Shown here one piece after another: positions 51,128-60,418 of a stretch of DNA of 64,000 nt. Each line of letters opens with the position of its first letter. The stretch's first letter is position 1. Source of the DNA: Streptomyces sp. NBC_01717 (GTDB lineage Bacteria > Actinomycetota > Actinomycetes > Streptomycetales > Streptomycetaceae). The notes beneath the pieces are model-generated. The model ran no database searches, had not been told where the DNA came from, and worked only from the letters and a program-made list of their open reading frames with translations. Made by a program: the position numbers and the translations under genes. The stretch is from contig NZ_CP109178.1 in assembly GCF_036248255.1 (NCBI RefSeq), forward strand, positions 6,138,001 through 6,202,000, written 5' to 3'.

Positions 51128-53161
51128 TTGAAGATTTCATTCCTGGTACGCGACCTGTGCCATATGGGCGGGGTGGTCAGCGCGACGCAGAACCTTGCGG
51201 GCGCGCTCGCCTCCCGGCACGAGGTGGAGATCGTCGCCCTGCGCAAGGTGCGGGACACGTCGTACTTCCCGCTCGACCCGCGGGTGTCTGTGCGTGTCCT
51301 CACCGACCTGCGGGGGCATTCCCCCGCCTCCGACCTGGAGCACCCGTTGATCGAGGCCTTCCCGAAGGTCTACCCGGTCGACCCGGCAGAGAAGAAGCCG
51401 GTGGTCAGCAGACTGGCCGAGCTGCGGCTGCTGGAATTCCTCGCGACCACCGACTCCGACGTCGTGGTGAGCTCCAGCCCGCGGAACACGATCATGCTCT
51501 CGTACGCCGAGGGCGACTACCTGCGGGTCACGCAGGAGCACTCGATGCCCTCGATCTACGCGAAGTACTACCAGGGCCGGCTGTTCAAGGCGTACCACTC
51601 GCTGGACGCGCTCACCGCTCCCACGCCCGAAGAGGCCGAGAGCATCGGCAAGCAGGTGCCCGGCGTCCGTAACCGGCTGGCCGTCATGCCGAACTGCGTG
51701 CCTGCCGCCCCGGTGCAGTCCAAGAGCACCAACAAGGTCATCATCGCGGCGGGTCTCCTCAAGGAGAACAAGAACTTCGCGGCGGTCGTCGAAGCCTTCG
51801 CCACCGTCGTACGCAAGCATCCCGACTGGCGGCTGCGCATCTACGGCGAGGGCACGGAGAAGGCCGGTCTGCGCAAGCAGATCGAGAACCTCGGCCTGCA
51901 CAACACCGTGGCGCTGATGGGACCGGTCGCCCCGGTCGCCCCCGAATTCAGCAAGGGTTCGATCTTCGTGCTCCCGTCCAAGCGGGAGGCGTTCGGCAAT
52001 GTGATCGTCGAGGCGCTGGCCGCCGGTCTGCCCGTGGTCAGCACCGACGCCGACCACGGACCGCGCAACATCATCACCCACGGCGAGGACGGTTTCATCG
52101 TCCCGTGCGGCAACACCGACGCCATGGCCGAGGCCGTCCTCCAACTGGTCGAGAACGACGAGCGCCGCAAACGGATGGGTGAGGCCGCGGTACGCAATGC
52201 CGTGCGCTTCCACGAGCCCGCGAGCTGCGAGCGCTTCGAGGCGATCCTGAACGACGCGTTCGCCCGCCGGGCACTGCTGACGACGGCCAGCGCCCAGGTG
52301 GACCCGGAGGGCTCGGTCCGGATCGAGGTCGGCGCGCTGCCCCCGGAGGCGCACGGCGCCGAGATCGCCTGCCGCCTGGTCGGCAGGCAGGACCAGGAGG
52401 AGCGGTTCGCGATCGACGCCGGAGGCACCGCGGTGGTGCCGTGGCGCGGCGGACTGTCCGAGGGGACCTGGGAGCTGTCGGTACGCACCCCCGCGGGCAA
52501 CGAGGTGCCGCTGACGGTGGACGGTTACGGCTGCGACTTACGTGATGTGTTCAATGTGCGGTTGCCCCGGGAGGACGGCGCCCCGGCCCTGGAGTTGCTG
52601 CTGCCGCACCGGGGCGAGATGGACCGCCTCCGGATCCGCAGCGTGGTGCGCGACGCCCATGTGGAGATCGACGCGCTGGTGGTCAGCACCGAGACCATCG
52701 AGGTGGAAGCGGCAGGCTGGGGTGTGGAGTTGGGCCGGGGTGCGGTCCTGGAGGCCGTGCAACGCAAGGACAAGGAACGGGTGCTGACCTTCCCGGTGGC
52801 GGCCGTGGAGGGCCGCCGGATCACCGCCCGGGTCGACTGCGCCGCGCTGGTGCGTGCGCACGAGGGACCAGAGCTGATCTGGGACATGTGGCTGCGGCCC
52901 GCGGAGGAAGCGGACCGGGTCCAGGTCGGCAAGCTGGCCACCGACGTCCTGGAACCGATCGGGGTGTTCACCTTCCCCCGTCCGGTGGTCCGGGTGCTGC
53001 CCGAGCCCAGCAGGACAGTGCTGGCCAAGGTGGCGCGCCGGGTGACCAGGGTGCTGAACGGCGGCAAGCCCGTACCGTCTCCGGTCACCAGGATCGAGAT
53101 CAGGCCGTACTTCACGGCCCGGTCGCAGCTCGCCTTCAAGACGGTGGACGTACAGCCGTAG
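51128..53161 (+). CDS. GT4-type glycosyltransferase with C-terminal beta-rich region, TTA-containing
   Basis: This 677-residue protein has a GT-B fold glycosyltransferase at residues 1-380: an N-terminal MGGVVSATQNLAGALASRH loop, VIIAAGLLKENKNFAAVVEA at the second-domain start, and the donor-binding FVLPSKREAFGNVIVEALAAGLP. The C-terminal 290 residues are predicted beta-rich and not recognised. It starts with TTG (51128) and contains one in-frame TTA at codon 471, so full translation should need the bldA tRNA. It lies beside two teichoic-acid-type polymerases in convergent orientation, so it probably glycosylates or primes a wall polymer. A bidirectional hairpin follows. Confidence 0.85.
   Translation: MKISFLVRDLCHMGGVVSATQNLAGALASRHEVEIVALRKVRDTSYFPLDPRVSVRVLTDLRGHSPASDLEHPLIEAFPKVYPVDPAEKKPVVSRLAELRLLEFLATTDSDVVVSSSPRNTIMLSYAEGDYLRVTQEHSMPSIYAKYYQGRLFKAYHSLDALTAPTPEEAESIGKQVPGVRNRLAVMPNCVPAAPVQSKSTNKVIIAAGLLKENKNFAAVVEAFATVVRKHPDWRLRIYGEGTEKAGLRKQIENLGLHNTVALMGPVAPVAPEFSKGSIFVLPSKREAFGNVIVEALAAGLPVVSTDADHGPRNIITHGEDGFIVPCGNTDAMAEAVLQLVENDERRKRMGEAAVRNAVRFHEPASCERFEAILNDAFARRALLTTASAQVDPEGSVRIEVGALPPEAHGAEIACRLVGRQDQEERFAIDAGGTAVVPWRGGLSEGTWELSVRTPAGNEVPLTVDGYGCDLRDVFNVRLPREDGAPALELLLPHRGEMDRLRIRSVVRDAHVEIDALVVSTETIEVEAAGWGVELGRGAVLEAVQRKDKERVLTFPVAAVEGRRITARVDCAALVRAHEGPELIWDMWLRPAEEADRVQVGKLATDVLEPIGVFTFPRPVVRVLPEPSRTVLAKVARRVTRVLNGGKPVPSPVTRIEIRPYFTARSQLAFKTVDVQP
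52538..52540 (+). promoter_or_regulatory. in-frame TTA leucine codon (bldA target)
   Basis: Codon 471 of the glycosyltransferase is TTA (in GYGCDLRDV). TTA is the rarest Streptomyces codon and is read only by the bldA tRNA. I found no other in-frame TTA among the genes here when scanning both strands by eye. Confidence 0.85.
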
Positions 53162-53182
53162 GACGGCACCGGCAGGGGACTG

Positions 53183-53223
53183 AAGGGCGGGCCCGCGGAG
53201 AAGATCTCCGCGGGCCCGCCCTT
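53183..53223. terminator. bidirectional terminator between convergent wall-polymer genes
   Basis: Perfect 19-bp arms 53183-53201 and 53205-53223 with a 3-nt loop, 21 nt past the glycosyltransferase stop and 44 nt from the end of the convergent polymerase gene. Confidence 0.88.
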
Positions 53224-53267
53224 CTGGGTGTGGATCAGGCTGGATCAGCATGATCCGGACGAGAGGC

Positions 53268-56200
53268 CTAGTTCCCGTCGGAGAGCTCCGCGGTCTGCTC
53301 CAGCATGCGGTCCACGACCCGCTGCGAGGCCCGGCCGTCGTCCAGGTCGCAGAACAGGTGGTGGAAGCGGTCGAAGCGCTCGCGGTACTCGGGCCAGACG
53401 CTGTCGATGTTCCGGATGGAATCGATCAGTTCACCGGAGGTGCGGATCAGCGGGCCGGGGGAGTCCTCCTCGAAGTCGAAGTAGAACCCGCGCAGGGTGT
53501 CGCGGTAGTGCTCCAGGTCGTATGTGAAGAAGAGCATCGGCCGCTTGAGGTGGGCGTAGTCGAACATCACGGACGAGTAGTCGGTGATCATGATGTCGGA
53601 GGCCAGATACAGATCGGCGATGTCCGGGTACTCGGAGACGTCCCAGACGAAGCCGTTCCCGGCCCCCGGCACGGCGTCGACCACGTTGGAGTGGCGGCGG
53701 ATCAGCAGCACGTGGTCGTCCCCGAGCCGACGGCGCGCGTCCTCCAGGTCCAGCCGCAGGTCGAACAGGTACTGGCCGGCGCTGTGTGACTGGTCGTCGC
53801 GCCAGGTCGGCGCGTAGAGGACGACCTTCTTCCCGGCGGGCAGACCGAGCTTCGCCTTGACCTGCTCGACGATCTTCTCCTGGTCGGGGGAGTAGAGGTA
53901 GTCGTTGCGCGGGTAGCCGGCCTCGAAGATCTCGCCGTCGTACGAGAAGGCGCGCTTCAGGATGGGCGTGCTGAACCGGTTGGACGAGACGAGCAGGCTC
54001 CAGTTGTTCGCCTCGAGCGCCAGCCGGTTCTGGTACTCGCGGTCGAAGTACAGCGTCTCGATGTCATGGCCGATCTTCTTCAGCATCGTGCCGTGCCAGG
54101 TCTGCACGATCACCTGGCCGGGGCGGCGCACCAGCCACTCGGGCAGGTGCCCGTTCGTGACGATGTACCGGGACCTGGACAGGGCCTCGAACCACTCGCG
54201 GCCCCACATGCGGACCTTCTCCGTGGCCGGCGGCAGGACGACCTGCCCGTCCCGGACAGCCCACAGGTGCTTGAGGTCACTGCCGCGGCGCAGCAGCTCC
54301 TCGTGGATGGCACGGGGGCTGTCGGAGTATTGCTTGCCGTTGTAGCTCAGGTAGAAGACCTGGTCGAGCAGCGGCTGCTCGCGGCCGGGCTCGTACACCT
54401 CGCGGCGCATCTGCAGCTGCCGGTACGGGCCGAGCTCCATGTCGCTCAGCTCGGAACGGCAGTTGAGCTGCGGGAAGTCGCCCCAACGGTGCTCGAACCA
54501 GTAGCGGCGGCCGCCCATTTCGGTGTGCAGCGGGAACTGGGAGGTGGCGAGCCGGTCGATGACGAAGGCCGCGTCCGGGACGTCCTCCTCCCCCGACCGC
54601 AGGAAGAGGTTCCACCGTCCCGCCTTGAGCGGAACCTGGCCGGAGCCGCCCATGACCGACGGGTCGAAGGAGGTGGTGAAGGTCCCGTCCGCGGCCCATT
54701 CGACGGCCGCCACCCGCTCGTCGAAGCGGCTGCGGGCCTTGAGGACCAGCTCGGCGCCGACGAGCCGAGGGCTCGTGCGGCCGCTGACGACGATCCGGCC
54801 GTCGCGCTCGGAGATGTCGGTGATCACGGCGCGCCGCGCCCGGCCGATGATCTTCAGATAGCCGTTGTGGCCCGAGACCAGGGCCAGCTCCTGATGGGTG
54901 CCCTCCTCGCCGAAGCTCTCCGGCAGGTCGAGGCGGAGGTCGGCCAGGCCCTCCTGGACGACGCTGCTGAACTGGCGCTCCGTGCCGTCGGAAGCCGTGG
55001 CGAGCAGGGCCGTGCTCCACAGCCGGCGCTCGGGCTGGGCCTTGTCGTCCACCGCTTCGGCGGCGAGCAGGGCCACCTCGGCGACGGGTACGCGTACGCG
55101 GAACGTGGAGGTGTCGCCGGTCCGCTCCACAGTCGCCGGGAACTTCTTGATCTCACCGCTCTTGGGGTTGGCCAGCCGCAGGTCGAGCGTCTCGCCCTGC
55201 TTCAGCGTGACCCGAAGCTCACCCCGGATCTCCAGCTGGTCGCCGTCCAGCCGGCGGTCGGTGACGAGGGCGAGGACCTTCTCGATGCGGAGCTTGAGCG
55301 CGCTGCGCTCGACGCTGGGCAGCAGCCGGAAGTCCTTGTCGAGCCACTGGTAGGGCGGGAAGTTGGCCGCCGACCCGCCGCGCGCCCACACACCGCTGCG
55401 CCGCACCAGGCCCGAGGAGTAGACGTTGATGCCGACGTGCCACAGACCCTCCTGCCAGGCGCCGCCCTTGCGGAACTTGGCGGGGTCGAGTTCGAGCTCC
55501 CAGCCGGCCCAGTCGTAGTTGTAGCGCTTCTGGCCGGAGCTGGTGGTGGCCTCGGGACGGTGGACGTTCCTCGCGGGCAGGAACAGCCGGCGCCGCGAGT
55601 TGTCCCGCTTGAGCTGGACGACCTTGATGCTGCTGCGCTTCGTCGACATGTCGATCTTGTCGATCCAGGCGTCGCCGGACAGCACCAGCCGGCCGTTCCT
55701 CCACTCGACCGAGCGCAGCGGTGCGCGCAGGTCCAGGTCCCGGTCGATGCGCAGCGCGGCCTTGGGCAGCTCGACGGAGCTCGACTCCAGCGGTGCGAAG
55801 CTCGCGTACTTGCGGAAGCCGCCGGAGACCTCGACGGGCTCCTTGCGGCGCTGCGAGGCCAGCAGCGCGATCAGCTCGGGCATGGCGTGCTTGCGCACGA
55901 GCAGCCACTGCACCCGCAGGTCCGCAGGCAGGGCCATGACGATCTGCGGGTCGATCGTGTCGAGGTAGCGGTTGGCGGCCTCGAGGAACGCCTCGTGGAA
56001 CTCCGCGGTCGCGTCGGGCAGCACCCGCAGGAACAGCCGCAGGTCGTCACGGAGTACGCGGTCGTCGTACTGCCGCTTGTACTCGGCGAACTCGGGGCCC
56101 TGCTGCTGGGAGAGGAAATCGCTGACCAGGCTCACCGCGGTGACCCGGTCCCTGATCGCCTGGGGCTCCCGGCGGCGCTGGGTGATCGACGGGGCGGACT

Positions 56201-56843
56201 CGCCCTCGCGCAGCCGCCAGAAATACGTCGGCTCACCGATGATGTCGACGGCTTCGGCCCGGTAGTGGGCAGGGAGGACGACGGGGATGTCCTCGTGCAG
56301 GATGCCCTCGGGGAAGGCGAACCCGTGCTTCTCCCAGAAGGTGCGCCGGAACACCTTGTTGCAGGCGATGCGGTCGGCGACGAGCTTGGGGTTCTTCGAG
56401 ATGTGCGTCCGCTTGCGGGCCTCGCCCGCCAGCATCTTGAGCAGCGGCACCTGCCAGGACTTCTCGCCCTTGAGGTGGAAGACGTTCCCGGTGGCGAAGT
56501 CGGAGCCGCTTTCGTCGAGGCTCGCGGTCATCAGCCGGTAGGCGTCCGGCGGGATGATGTCGTCGCTGTCGACGAAGGTCAGGAACTCCGCGTCGGGCGA
56601 TATGTGTGAGATGCCCGTGTTGCGGGCCGCGCCGAGGCCACCGTTCTCCTTGCGTATGAGAGTGAACCGCGAATCGCGGGCCGCGTATTCGGCGGCTATC
56701 GCCGCGGAGCCGTCCGGGGATCCGTCGTCCACCATCAGGACTTCGATCTCACGCAGCGTCTGCGACGCCAGCGAGTCGAGGCAGGCCGGGAGATAGCGCT
56801 CCACGTTGTAGATGGGAACGATGACACTGAGCCGAGGGGCCAT
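53268..56843 (-). CDS. GT2 glycosyltransferase / CDP-glycerol glycerophosphotransferase fusion, 1191 residues
   Basis: This very large protein has an N-terminal GT2 domain (residues 5-230: LSVIVPIYNVERYLPACLDS, VDDGSPDGS, FVDSDDIIPPD) and a C-terminal TagF-type glycerophosphotransferase domain (about 830-1185). The TagF signatures are IVQTWHGTMLKKIG near residue 915, VVLYAPTWRDD, LLIRRHSNVVD and MITDYSSVMFDYAHLKRP near 1094; the His in WHGT and in RRHSN match the catalytic pair. Between them lie about 450 residues of beta-rich segments that may be carbohydrate-binding-like modules. It should build a polymer of alternating glycosyl and polyol-phosphate units. ATG 56843 restores the family start. 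A second fusion lies 22 nt upstream, in an operon. Confidence 0.88.
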   Translation of the reverse strand: MAPRLSVIVPIYNVERYLPACLDSLASQTLREIEVLMVDDGSPDGSAAIAAEYAARDSRFTLIRKENGGLGAARNTGISHISPDAEFLTFVDSDDIIPPDAYRLMTASLDESGSDFATGNVFHLKGEKSWQVPLLKMLAGEARKRTHISKNPKLVADRIACNKVFRRTFWEKHGFAFPEGILHEDIPVVLPAHYRAEAVDIIGEPTYFWRLREGESAPSITQRRREPQAIRDRVTAVSLVSDFLSQQQGPEFAEYKRQYDDRVLRDDLRLFLRVLPDATAEFHEAFLEAANRYLDTIDPQIVMALPADLRVQWLLVRKHAMPELIALLASQRRKEPVEVSGGFRKYASFAPLESSSVELPKAALRIDRDLDLRAPLRSVEWRNGRLVLSGDAWIDKIDMSTKRSSIKVVQLKRDNSRRRLFLPARNVHRPEATTSSGQKRYNYDWAGWELELDPAKFRKGGAWQEGLWHVGINVYSSGLVRRSGVWARGGSAANFPPYQWLDKDFRLLPSVERSALKLRIEKVLALVTDRRLDGDQLEIRGELRVTLKQGETLDLRLANPKSGEIKKFPATVERTGDTSTFRVRVPVAEVALLAAEAVDDKAQPERRLWSTALLATASDGTERQFSSVVQEGLADLRLDLPESFGEEGTHQELALVSGHNGYLKIIGRARRAVITDISERDGRIVVSGRTSPRLVGAELVLKARSRFDERVAAVEWAADGTFTTSFDPSVMGGSGQVPLKAGRWNLFLRSGEEDVPDAAFVIDRLATSQFPLHTEMGGRRYWFEHRWGDFPQLNCRSELSDMELGPYRQLQMRREVYEPGREQPLLDQVFYLSYNGKQYSDSPRAIHEELLRRGSDLKHLWAVRDGQVVLPPATEKVRMWGREWFEALSRSRYIVTNGHLPEWLVRRPGQVIVQTWHGTMLKKIGHDIETLYFDREYQNRLALEANNWSLLVSSNRFSTPILKRAFSYDGEIFEAGYPRNDYLYSPDQEKIVEQVKAKLGLPAGKKVVLYAPTWRDDQSHSAGQYLFDLRLDLEDARRRLGDDHVLLIRRHSNVVDAVPGAGNGFVWDVSEYPDIADLYLASDIMITDYSSVMFDYAHLKRPMLFFTYDLEHYRDTLRGFYFDFEEDSPGPLIRTSGELIDSIRNIDSVWPEYRERFDRFHHLFCDLDDGRASQRVVDRMLEQTAELSDGN

Positions 56844-56865
56844 GTCTTTCAGAATTCCTTTCGGG

Positions 56866-59097
56866 TCAGACCCGCTCGACCGGTTCGAGCGCCTGAGCTG
56901 GGGAGGGTGCCGGCTTGCGTTCGGCAAGCGGTACGACGGGAAGGAGGCTCTCCTCGCCCAGGAAGACTTTGCGGACGACGCGCTCCGCCGCGTGACCGTC
57001 GTCGTAGTCGCAGTATCGTTCGCGGAACTCGCTGCGGAAGGCGGCGGACTTCTCGCTCCGCCACTCGCCGGATCCGAGGATCTCGGTGAGCTGTGCCTGA
57101 CTGGTCGCAACGGCGCCGGGAGGCTCGGTCATCAGGTCGAAGTACGTACCCCGGACCGCCTTGTAGGTGTCCCAGTCGTCGGCGAAGATCACGATCGGCC
57201 GATCAAGATTCGCATAGTCGAACATTGCTGACGAGTAGTCGGTGATCAGGGCGTCCGAGGCGAGGTAGAGGTCCTCGACACGCTGGTGTGCCGACACATC
57301 GATGATGCGGCCGCTGGTCTGGAGCTCGGCCATCCGCCCGTTCGGCTTGTAGAAGTAGTGACCGCGCACCAGAAGGGTGACGTCCTCGCCCAGTTCATCG
57401 GCCAGCCGTGGAAGGTCGAGCCGCGGGGTGAAGTCCTTCTGGTACTCGCGGTGGGTCGGCATGTAGAGGAAGACGCTGGAGCCGTCCTTCAGTCCGAGCT
57501 CCCGGCGAACCCTTGCCACGTCCGCGGCAGTTGAGTTGATCAGGACGTCGTTGCGCGGGTAGCCGGTCTCCAGGGAGGTGTAGCGGCACGGGTACACCCG
57601 CTCCCACACAGTGGTCGAGAACCGGTTGGAGGAGAGACTGTAGTCCCAGCGGTCACAGCGTTTGAGCAGGTCCTCGAAGTCCATGCTGGTGGAAGCCGGG
57701 AAGTTCATCTGGTCGAGCCCCATGGTCTTCAACGGGGTGCCGTGATGGGTCTGCAGATGGATCTGGCCCTCGCGCTTGACCACCGCGTTGGCGAAGTTCA
57801 CGTTGTTGACCAGGTACTTGGCGCGGGCCACCGCCGTCCAGTACGAACGGGAGCCCACGACCGCCACCTCGACGCCCTTGGGCACCCGGTCGACCTGGTC
57901 GGCCCTGACCGCCCACACCCGGCGGATGTGCGGGGCCAGGCGGGCCAGTTCGGCGTCGATGGCCGCGGGGTTGCAGGAGTAGCCGCGGCTCCAGTAGGCG
58001 GAGAACACCGCCAGGTTGTCGTCCAGTCCCATCCTCAGCTGGGACTGGTAGAACATCCCCATGGCGGCGCGCTTGGCACGGATGACGCGTTCGCGACTGC
58101 GAAGGCTGGACCGGTTGCGCAGCCGACGGGCCCGGGTGGCGGCGGCCAGCGCCGGATAGGAGCCCATGCCGAGCAGCGCGTACTTGTAGCCACGTACGCC
58201 CGGGGGGCGTACGAAGCCGTCCGGCAGCCTGCGTCTGTACTCCGCGGATGCCCGCCGGAAGAACTCGGACCGTGCGTTGCGCGGCAGCCGGCCCGGCTTT
58301 TCCATGATGGTCAGATAGTGGTCGGCCATCTTCCGGAAGACCGCCGTGCGCCAGTGGTCGAGCTCGGGGTGGTTGTCCAGATAGGCGAAGACGCGGTCGT
58401 ACTGGTCGAAGACGTCGAAGTGCTTGCGGCTGACGGTACGGAGGATGTTGCCGCCCTCACGTCGCTGCCGGTAGAAGACGCACGTGCGGTCGAGCACCGC
58501 AAGGCGGTCCGCAGCTATCAGGGTGGAGTACGTCCAGGGGGCGTCCTCGTAATAACCGGGCGGGAACTGGAAGCCGTGCCGGGTGATGAAGTCGCGACGG
58601 TATGCCTTGTTCCATACGATCTGCAGCAGGTCCAGCAGCTCGGGCCGGTCCGCCAACGAGAAGACCGCGGGGCCGGTCTCGGCGAGCAGGTCGGCGCGCT
58701 GGTTCGGCAGGCGTCGGCCGTCCCAGTAGGTGCGCGTGTAGTCGAAGAGCAGGACGTCGGGATCGTCCGTCGTGTCGAGCCGCCGGGCGATGGCACTGAG
58801 GGAGCCGGGCGCAAGGGTGTCGTCGCTGTCCAGGAACAGCAGATAGTCGCCGGTCGCCTGTTCGATGCCGACGTTGCGGGCGCGGCCCAGGCCCACATTC
58901 TCACCGAGGTGCAGGACGCGCACACGGGTGTCGCGACGGGCGAACTCGTCCATGATCTCGCCGGAACCGTCCGGCGAGCAGTCGTCGACGGCGACGATCT
59001 CGAAGTCGGTGAAGTCCTGCTGCAGTACGGAGTCGATGCACTCCCGGATGTATCCCTGCACGTTGTAGGCAGGAACGATGAGTGTCAGTCGAGGCAT
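56866..59097 (-). CDS. GT2 glycosyltransferase / CDP-glycerol glycerophosphotransferase fusion, 743 residues
   Basis: This shorter paralogue combines an N-terminal GT2 domain (residues 3-230: LTLIVPAYNVQGYIRECIDS, VDDCSPDGS, FLDSDDTLAPG) with a TagF-like domain (400-735) and lacks the beta-rich middle. The TagF motifs are LQTHHGTPLKTMG near residue 454, LVRGHYFYKPNG near 580 and ITDYSSAMFDYANLDRPI near 622. It should act with the next gene (22 nt downstream) in wall glycopolymer synthesis. ATG 59097 is the first start and gives a complete GT2 fold. The 281-nt gap to divergent galE holds the promoters for both directions. Confidence 0.9.
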   Translation of the reverse strand: MPRLTLIVPAYNVQGYIRECIDSVLQQDFTDFEIVAVDDCSPDGSGEIMDEFARRDTRVRVLHLGENVGLGRARNVGIEQATGDYLLFLDSDDTLAPGSLSAIARRLDTTDDPDVLLFDYTRTYWDGRRLPNQRADLLAETGPAVFSLADRPELLDLLQIVWNKAYRRDFITRHGFQFPPGYYEDAPWTYSTLIAADRLAVLDRTCVFYRQRREGGNILRTVSRKHFDVFDQYDRVFAYLDNHPELDHWRTAVFRKMADHYLTIMEKPGRLPRNARSEFFRRASAEYRRRLPDGFVRPPGVRGYKYALLGMGSYPALAAATRARRLRNRSSLRSRERVIRAKRAAMGMFYQSQLRMGLDDNLAVFSAYWSRGYSCNPAAIDAELARLAPHIRRVWAVRADQVDRVPKGVEVAVVGSRSYWTAVARAKYLVNNVNFANAVVKREGQIHLQTHHGTPLKTMGLDQMNFPASTSMDFEDLLKRCDRWDYSLSSNRFSTTVWERVYPCRYTSLETGYPRNDVLINSTAADVARVRRELGLKDGSSVFLYMPTHREYQKDFTPRLDLPRLADELGEDVTLLVRGHYFYKPNGRMAELQTSGRIIDVSAHQRVEDLYLASDALITDYSSAMFDYANLDRPIVIFADDWDTYKAVRGTYFDLMTEPPGAVATSQAQLTEILGSGEWRSEKSAAFRSEFRERYCDYDDGHAAERVVRKVFLGEESLLPVVPLAERKPAPSPAQALEPVERV

Positions 59098-59334
59098 CCT
59101 TCACCAGTCCAGAGAGCTGTCGAGGGTCCGTGTGGGCACCGATTCATACCGGTCGACCGACAGGGCGGCGCCGAAGTACCCGGACAGAGTAATTGATCGT
59201 CATTGGCTCGCTGTCGCACCGCGTTGGCCCGGACTTCACCCGGAGGTGTCTGTCCTGGCACCTCCTCCGCAAGGGAGCATATTGAACGATAGTGCTGATT
59301 GGCCCTATTTGCTCGACTCCACTTTTCCCACACG

Positions 59335-59340
59335 TAGAGT
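59335..59340 (+). promoter_or_regulatory. possible galE -10 box
   Basis: TAGAGT lies 38 nt upstream of the galE start in an AT-rich stretch. TTGCTC is 20 nt further upstream, too far for an ideal -35, so support is weak. Confidence 0.3.
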
Positions 59341-59378
59341 GAAGCCGACGGTAAGACCTCGTACAGGGAGACGCGCAA

Positions 59379-60350
59379 ATGGCCTGGATGGTTACAGGTG
59401 GGGCGGGATATATCGGTGCACATGTCGTGCGTGCGATGGTCGCGGGCGGTCAGTCGGTGGTCGTCTACGACGACCTGTCGACGGGAAGCGCCGAGAAGGT
59501 TCCCGCAGGGGTTCCCCTGGTGATCGGCAGCGTGCTCGACCGGCAGCGGCTCGACGCGGCGATCCGTGACCACGGTGTGACAGGCGTGGTGCACGTCGCA
59601 GCGAAGAAGCAGGTCGGTGAGTCCGTCGAGCGGCCGCTCCACTACTACCGGGAGAACGTGACCGGGCTGGAGACACTCCTGGAGAGCATGGTCGCGTCGG
59701 GTGTCGACCGGCTGGTGTTCTCCTCGTCGGCCGCCGTCTACGGCATGCCGGATGTGGATCTGGTCACGGAGGACACTCCGTGTCTGCCGATGAGCCCGTA
59801 CGGCGAGACGAAGCTCGTCGGTGAATGGCTGATCCATGCAGCCGCTCGGGCCCACGGACTGCGCTGCGCGTCGCTCCGTTACTTCAATGTCGCCGGTGCC
59901 GCCTCACCCGAGCTCGCCGACGCCGGGGTGTTCAATCTCATCCCGATGGTCTTCGAGCGGCTGGCGGCCGGTGAGGGACCGAGGATCTTCGGCGACGACT
60001 ACGAGACGCCCGACGGCACATGCATCCGTGACTACATCCACGTGGAGGACATAGCCTCCGCGCATCTTGCCGCCGTGCGCAGGCTCGACGAGGCCGAGAG
60101 CGGTACCGACCTCACGCTCAATATCGGCCGTGGTGAGGGCAGTTCCGTGAACGAGATGGTCGACCGGATCCTCAAGGTGACCGGCCGCGGCGACCTCACC
60201 CCTGAGGTGACGGCCCGCCGTCCCGGTGACCCGGCGCGCGTGGTCGCCGGGGCCGACCGGATCCGGACGGAGCTGGGCTGGTCGGCCACATACGGAGTGG
60301 ACGAGATGATCGACTCCGCGTGGCAGGGCTGGCTCCACCACCACCCGTGA
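59379..60350 (+). CDS. galE: UDP-glucose 4-epimerase-like NAD-dependent sugar epimerase
   Basis: This 323-residue short-chain dehydrogenase-fold epimerase has the NAD-binding GGAGYIGAHVV at residue 7. The catalytic Ser/Tyr/Lys pattern appears in FSSSAAVYGMP and SPYGETKLVGEW, with the GalE-specific CIRDYIHVEDIASAHL later. It likely supplies UDP-galactose or UDP-N-acetylgalactosamine to the neighbouring glycosyltransferases. GGGAG precedes ATG 59379. It ends at a strong hairpin, convergent with the membrane glycerophosphotransferase-like gene. The exact sugar specificity is not determined by these motifs. Confidence 0.92.
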   Translation: MAWMVTGGAGYIGAHVVRAMVAGGQSVVVYDDLSTGSAEKVPAGVPLVIGSVLDRQRLDAAIRDHGVTGVVHVAAKKQVGESVERPLHYYRENVTGLETLLESMVASGVDRLVFSSSAAVYGMPDVDLVTEDTPCLPMSPYGETKLVGEWLIHAAARAHGLRCASLRYFNVAGAASPELADAGVFNLIPMVFERLAAGEGPRIFGDDYETPDGTCIRDYIHVEDIASAHLAAVRRLDEAESGTDLTLNIGRGEGSSVNEMVDRILKVTGRGDLTPEVTARRPGDPARVVAGADRIRTELGWSATYGVDEMIDSAWQGWLHHHP

Positions 60351-60357
60351 CGAAGAG

Positions 60358-60401
60358 CAACGGCGAAGGGGCCCGCATACCTGCGGGCCCCTTCGCCGTT
60401 G
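60358..60401. terminator. 20-bp perfect hairpin after galE
   Basis: Arms 60358-60377 and 60382-60401 are perfectly complementary over 20 bp with loop tacc. It serves galE and, in the other direction, the convergent gene ending 18 nt away. Confidence 0.88.
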
Positions 60402-60418
60402 TTCCGGTGCGCCGGGCG

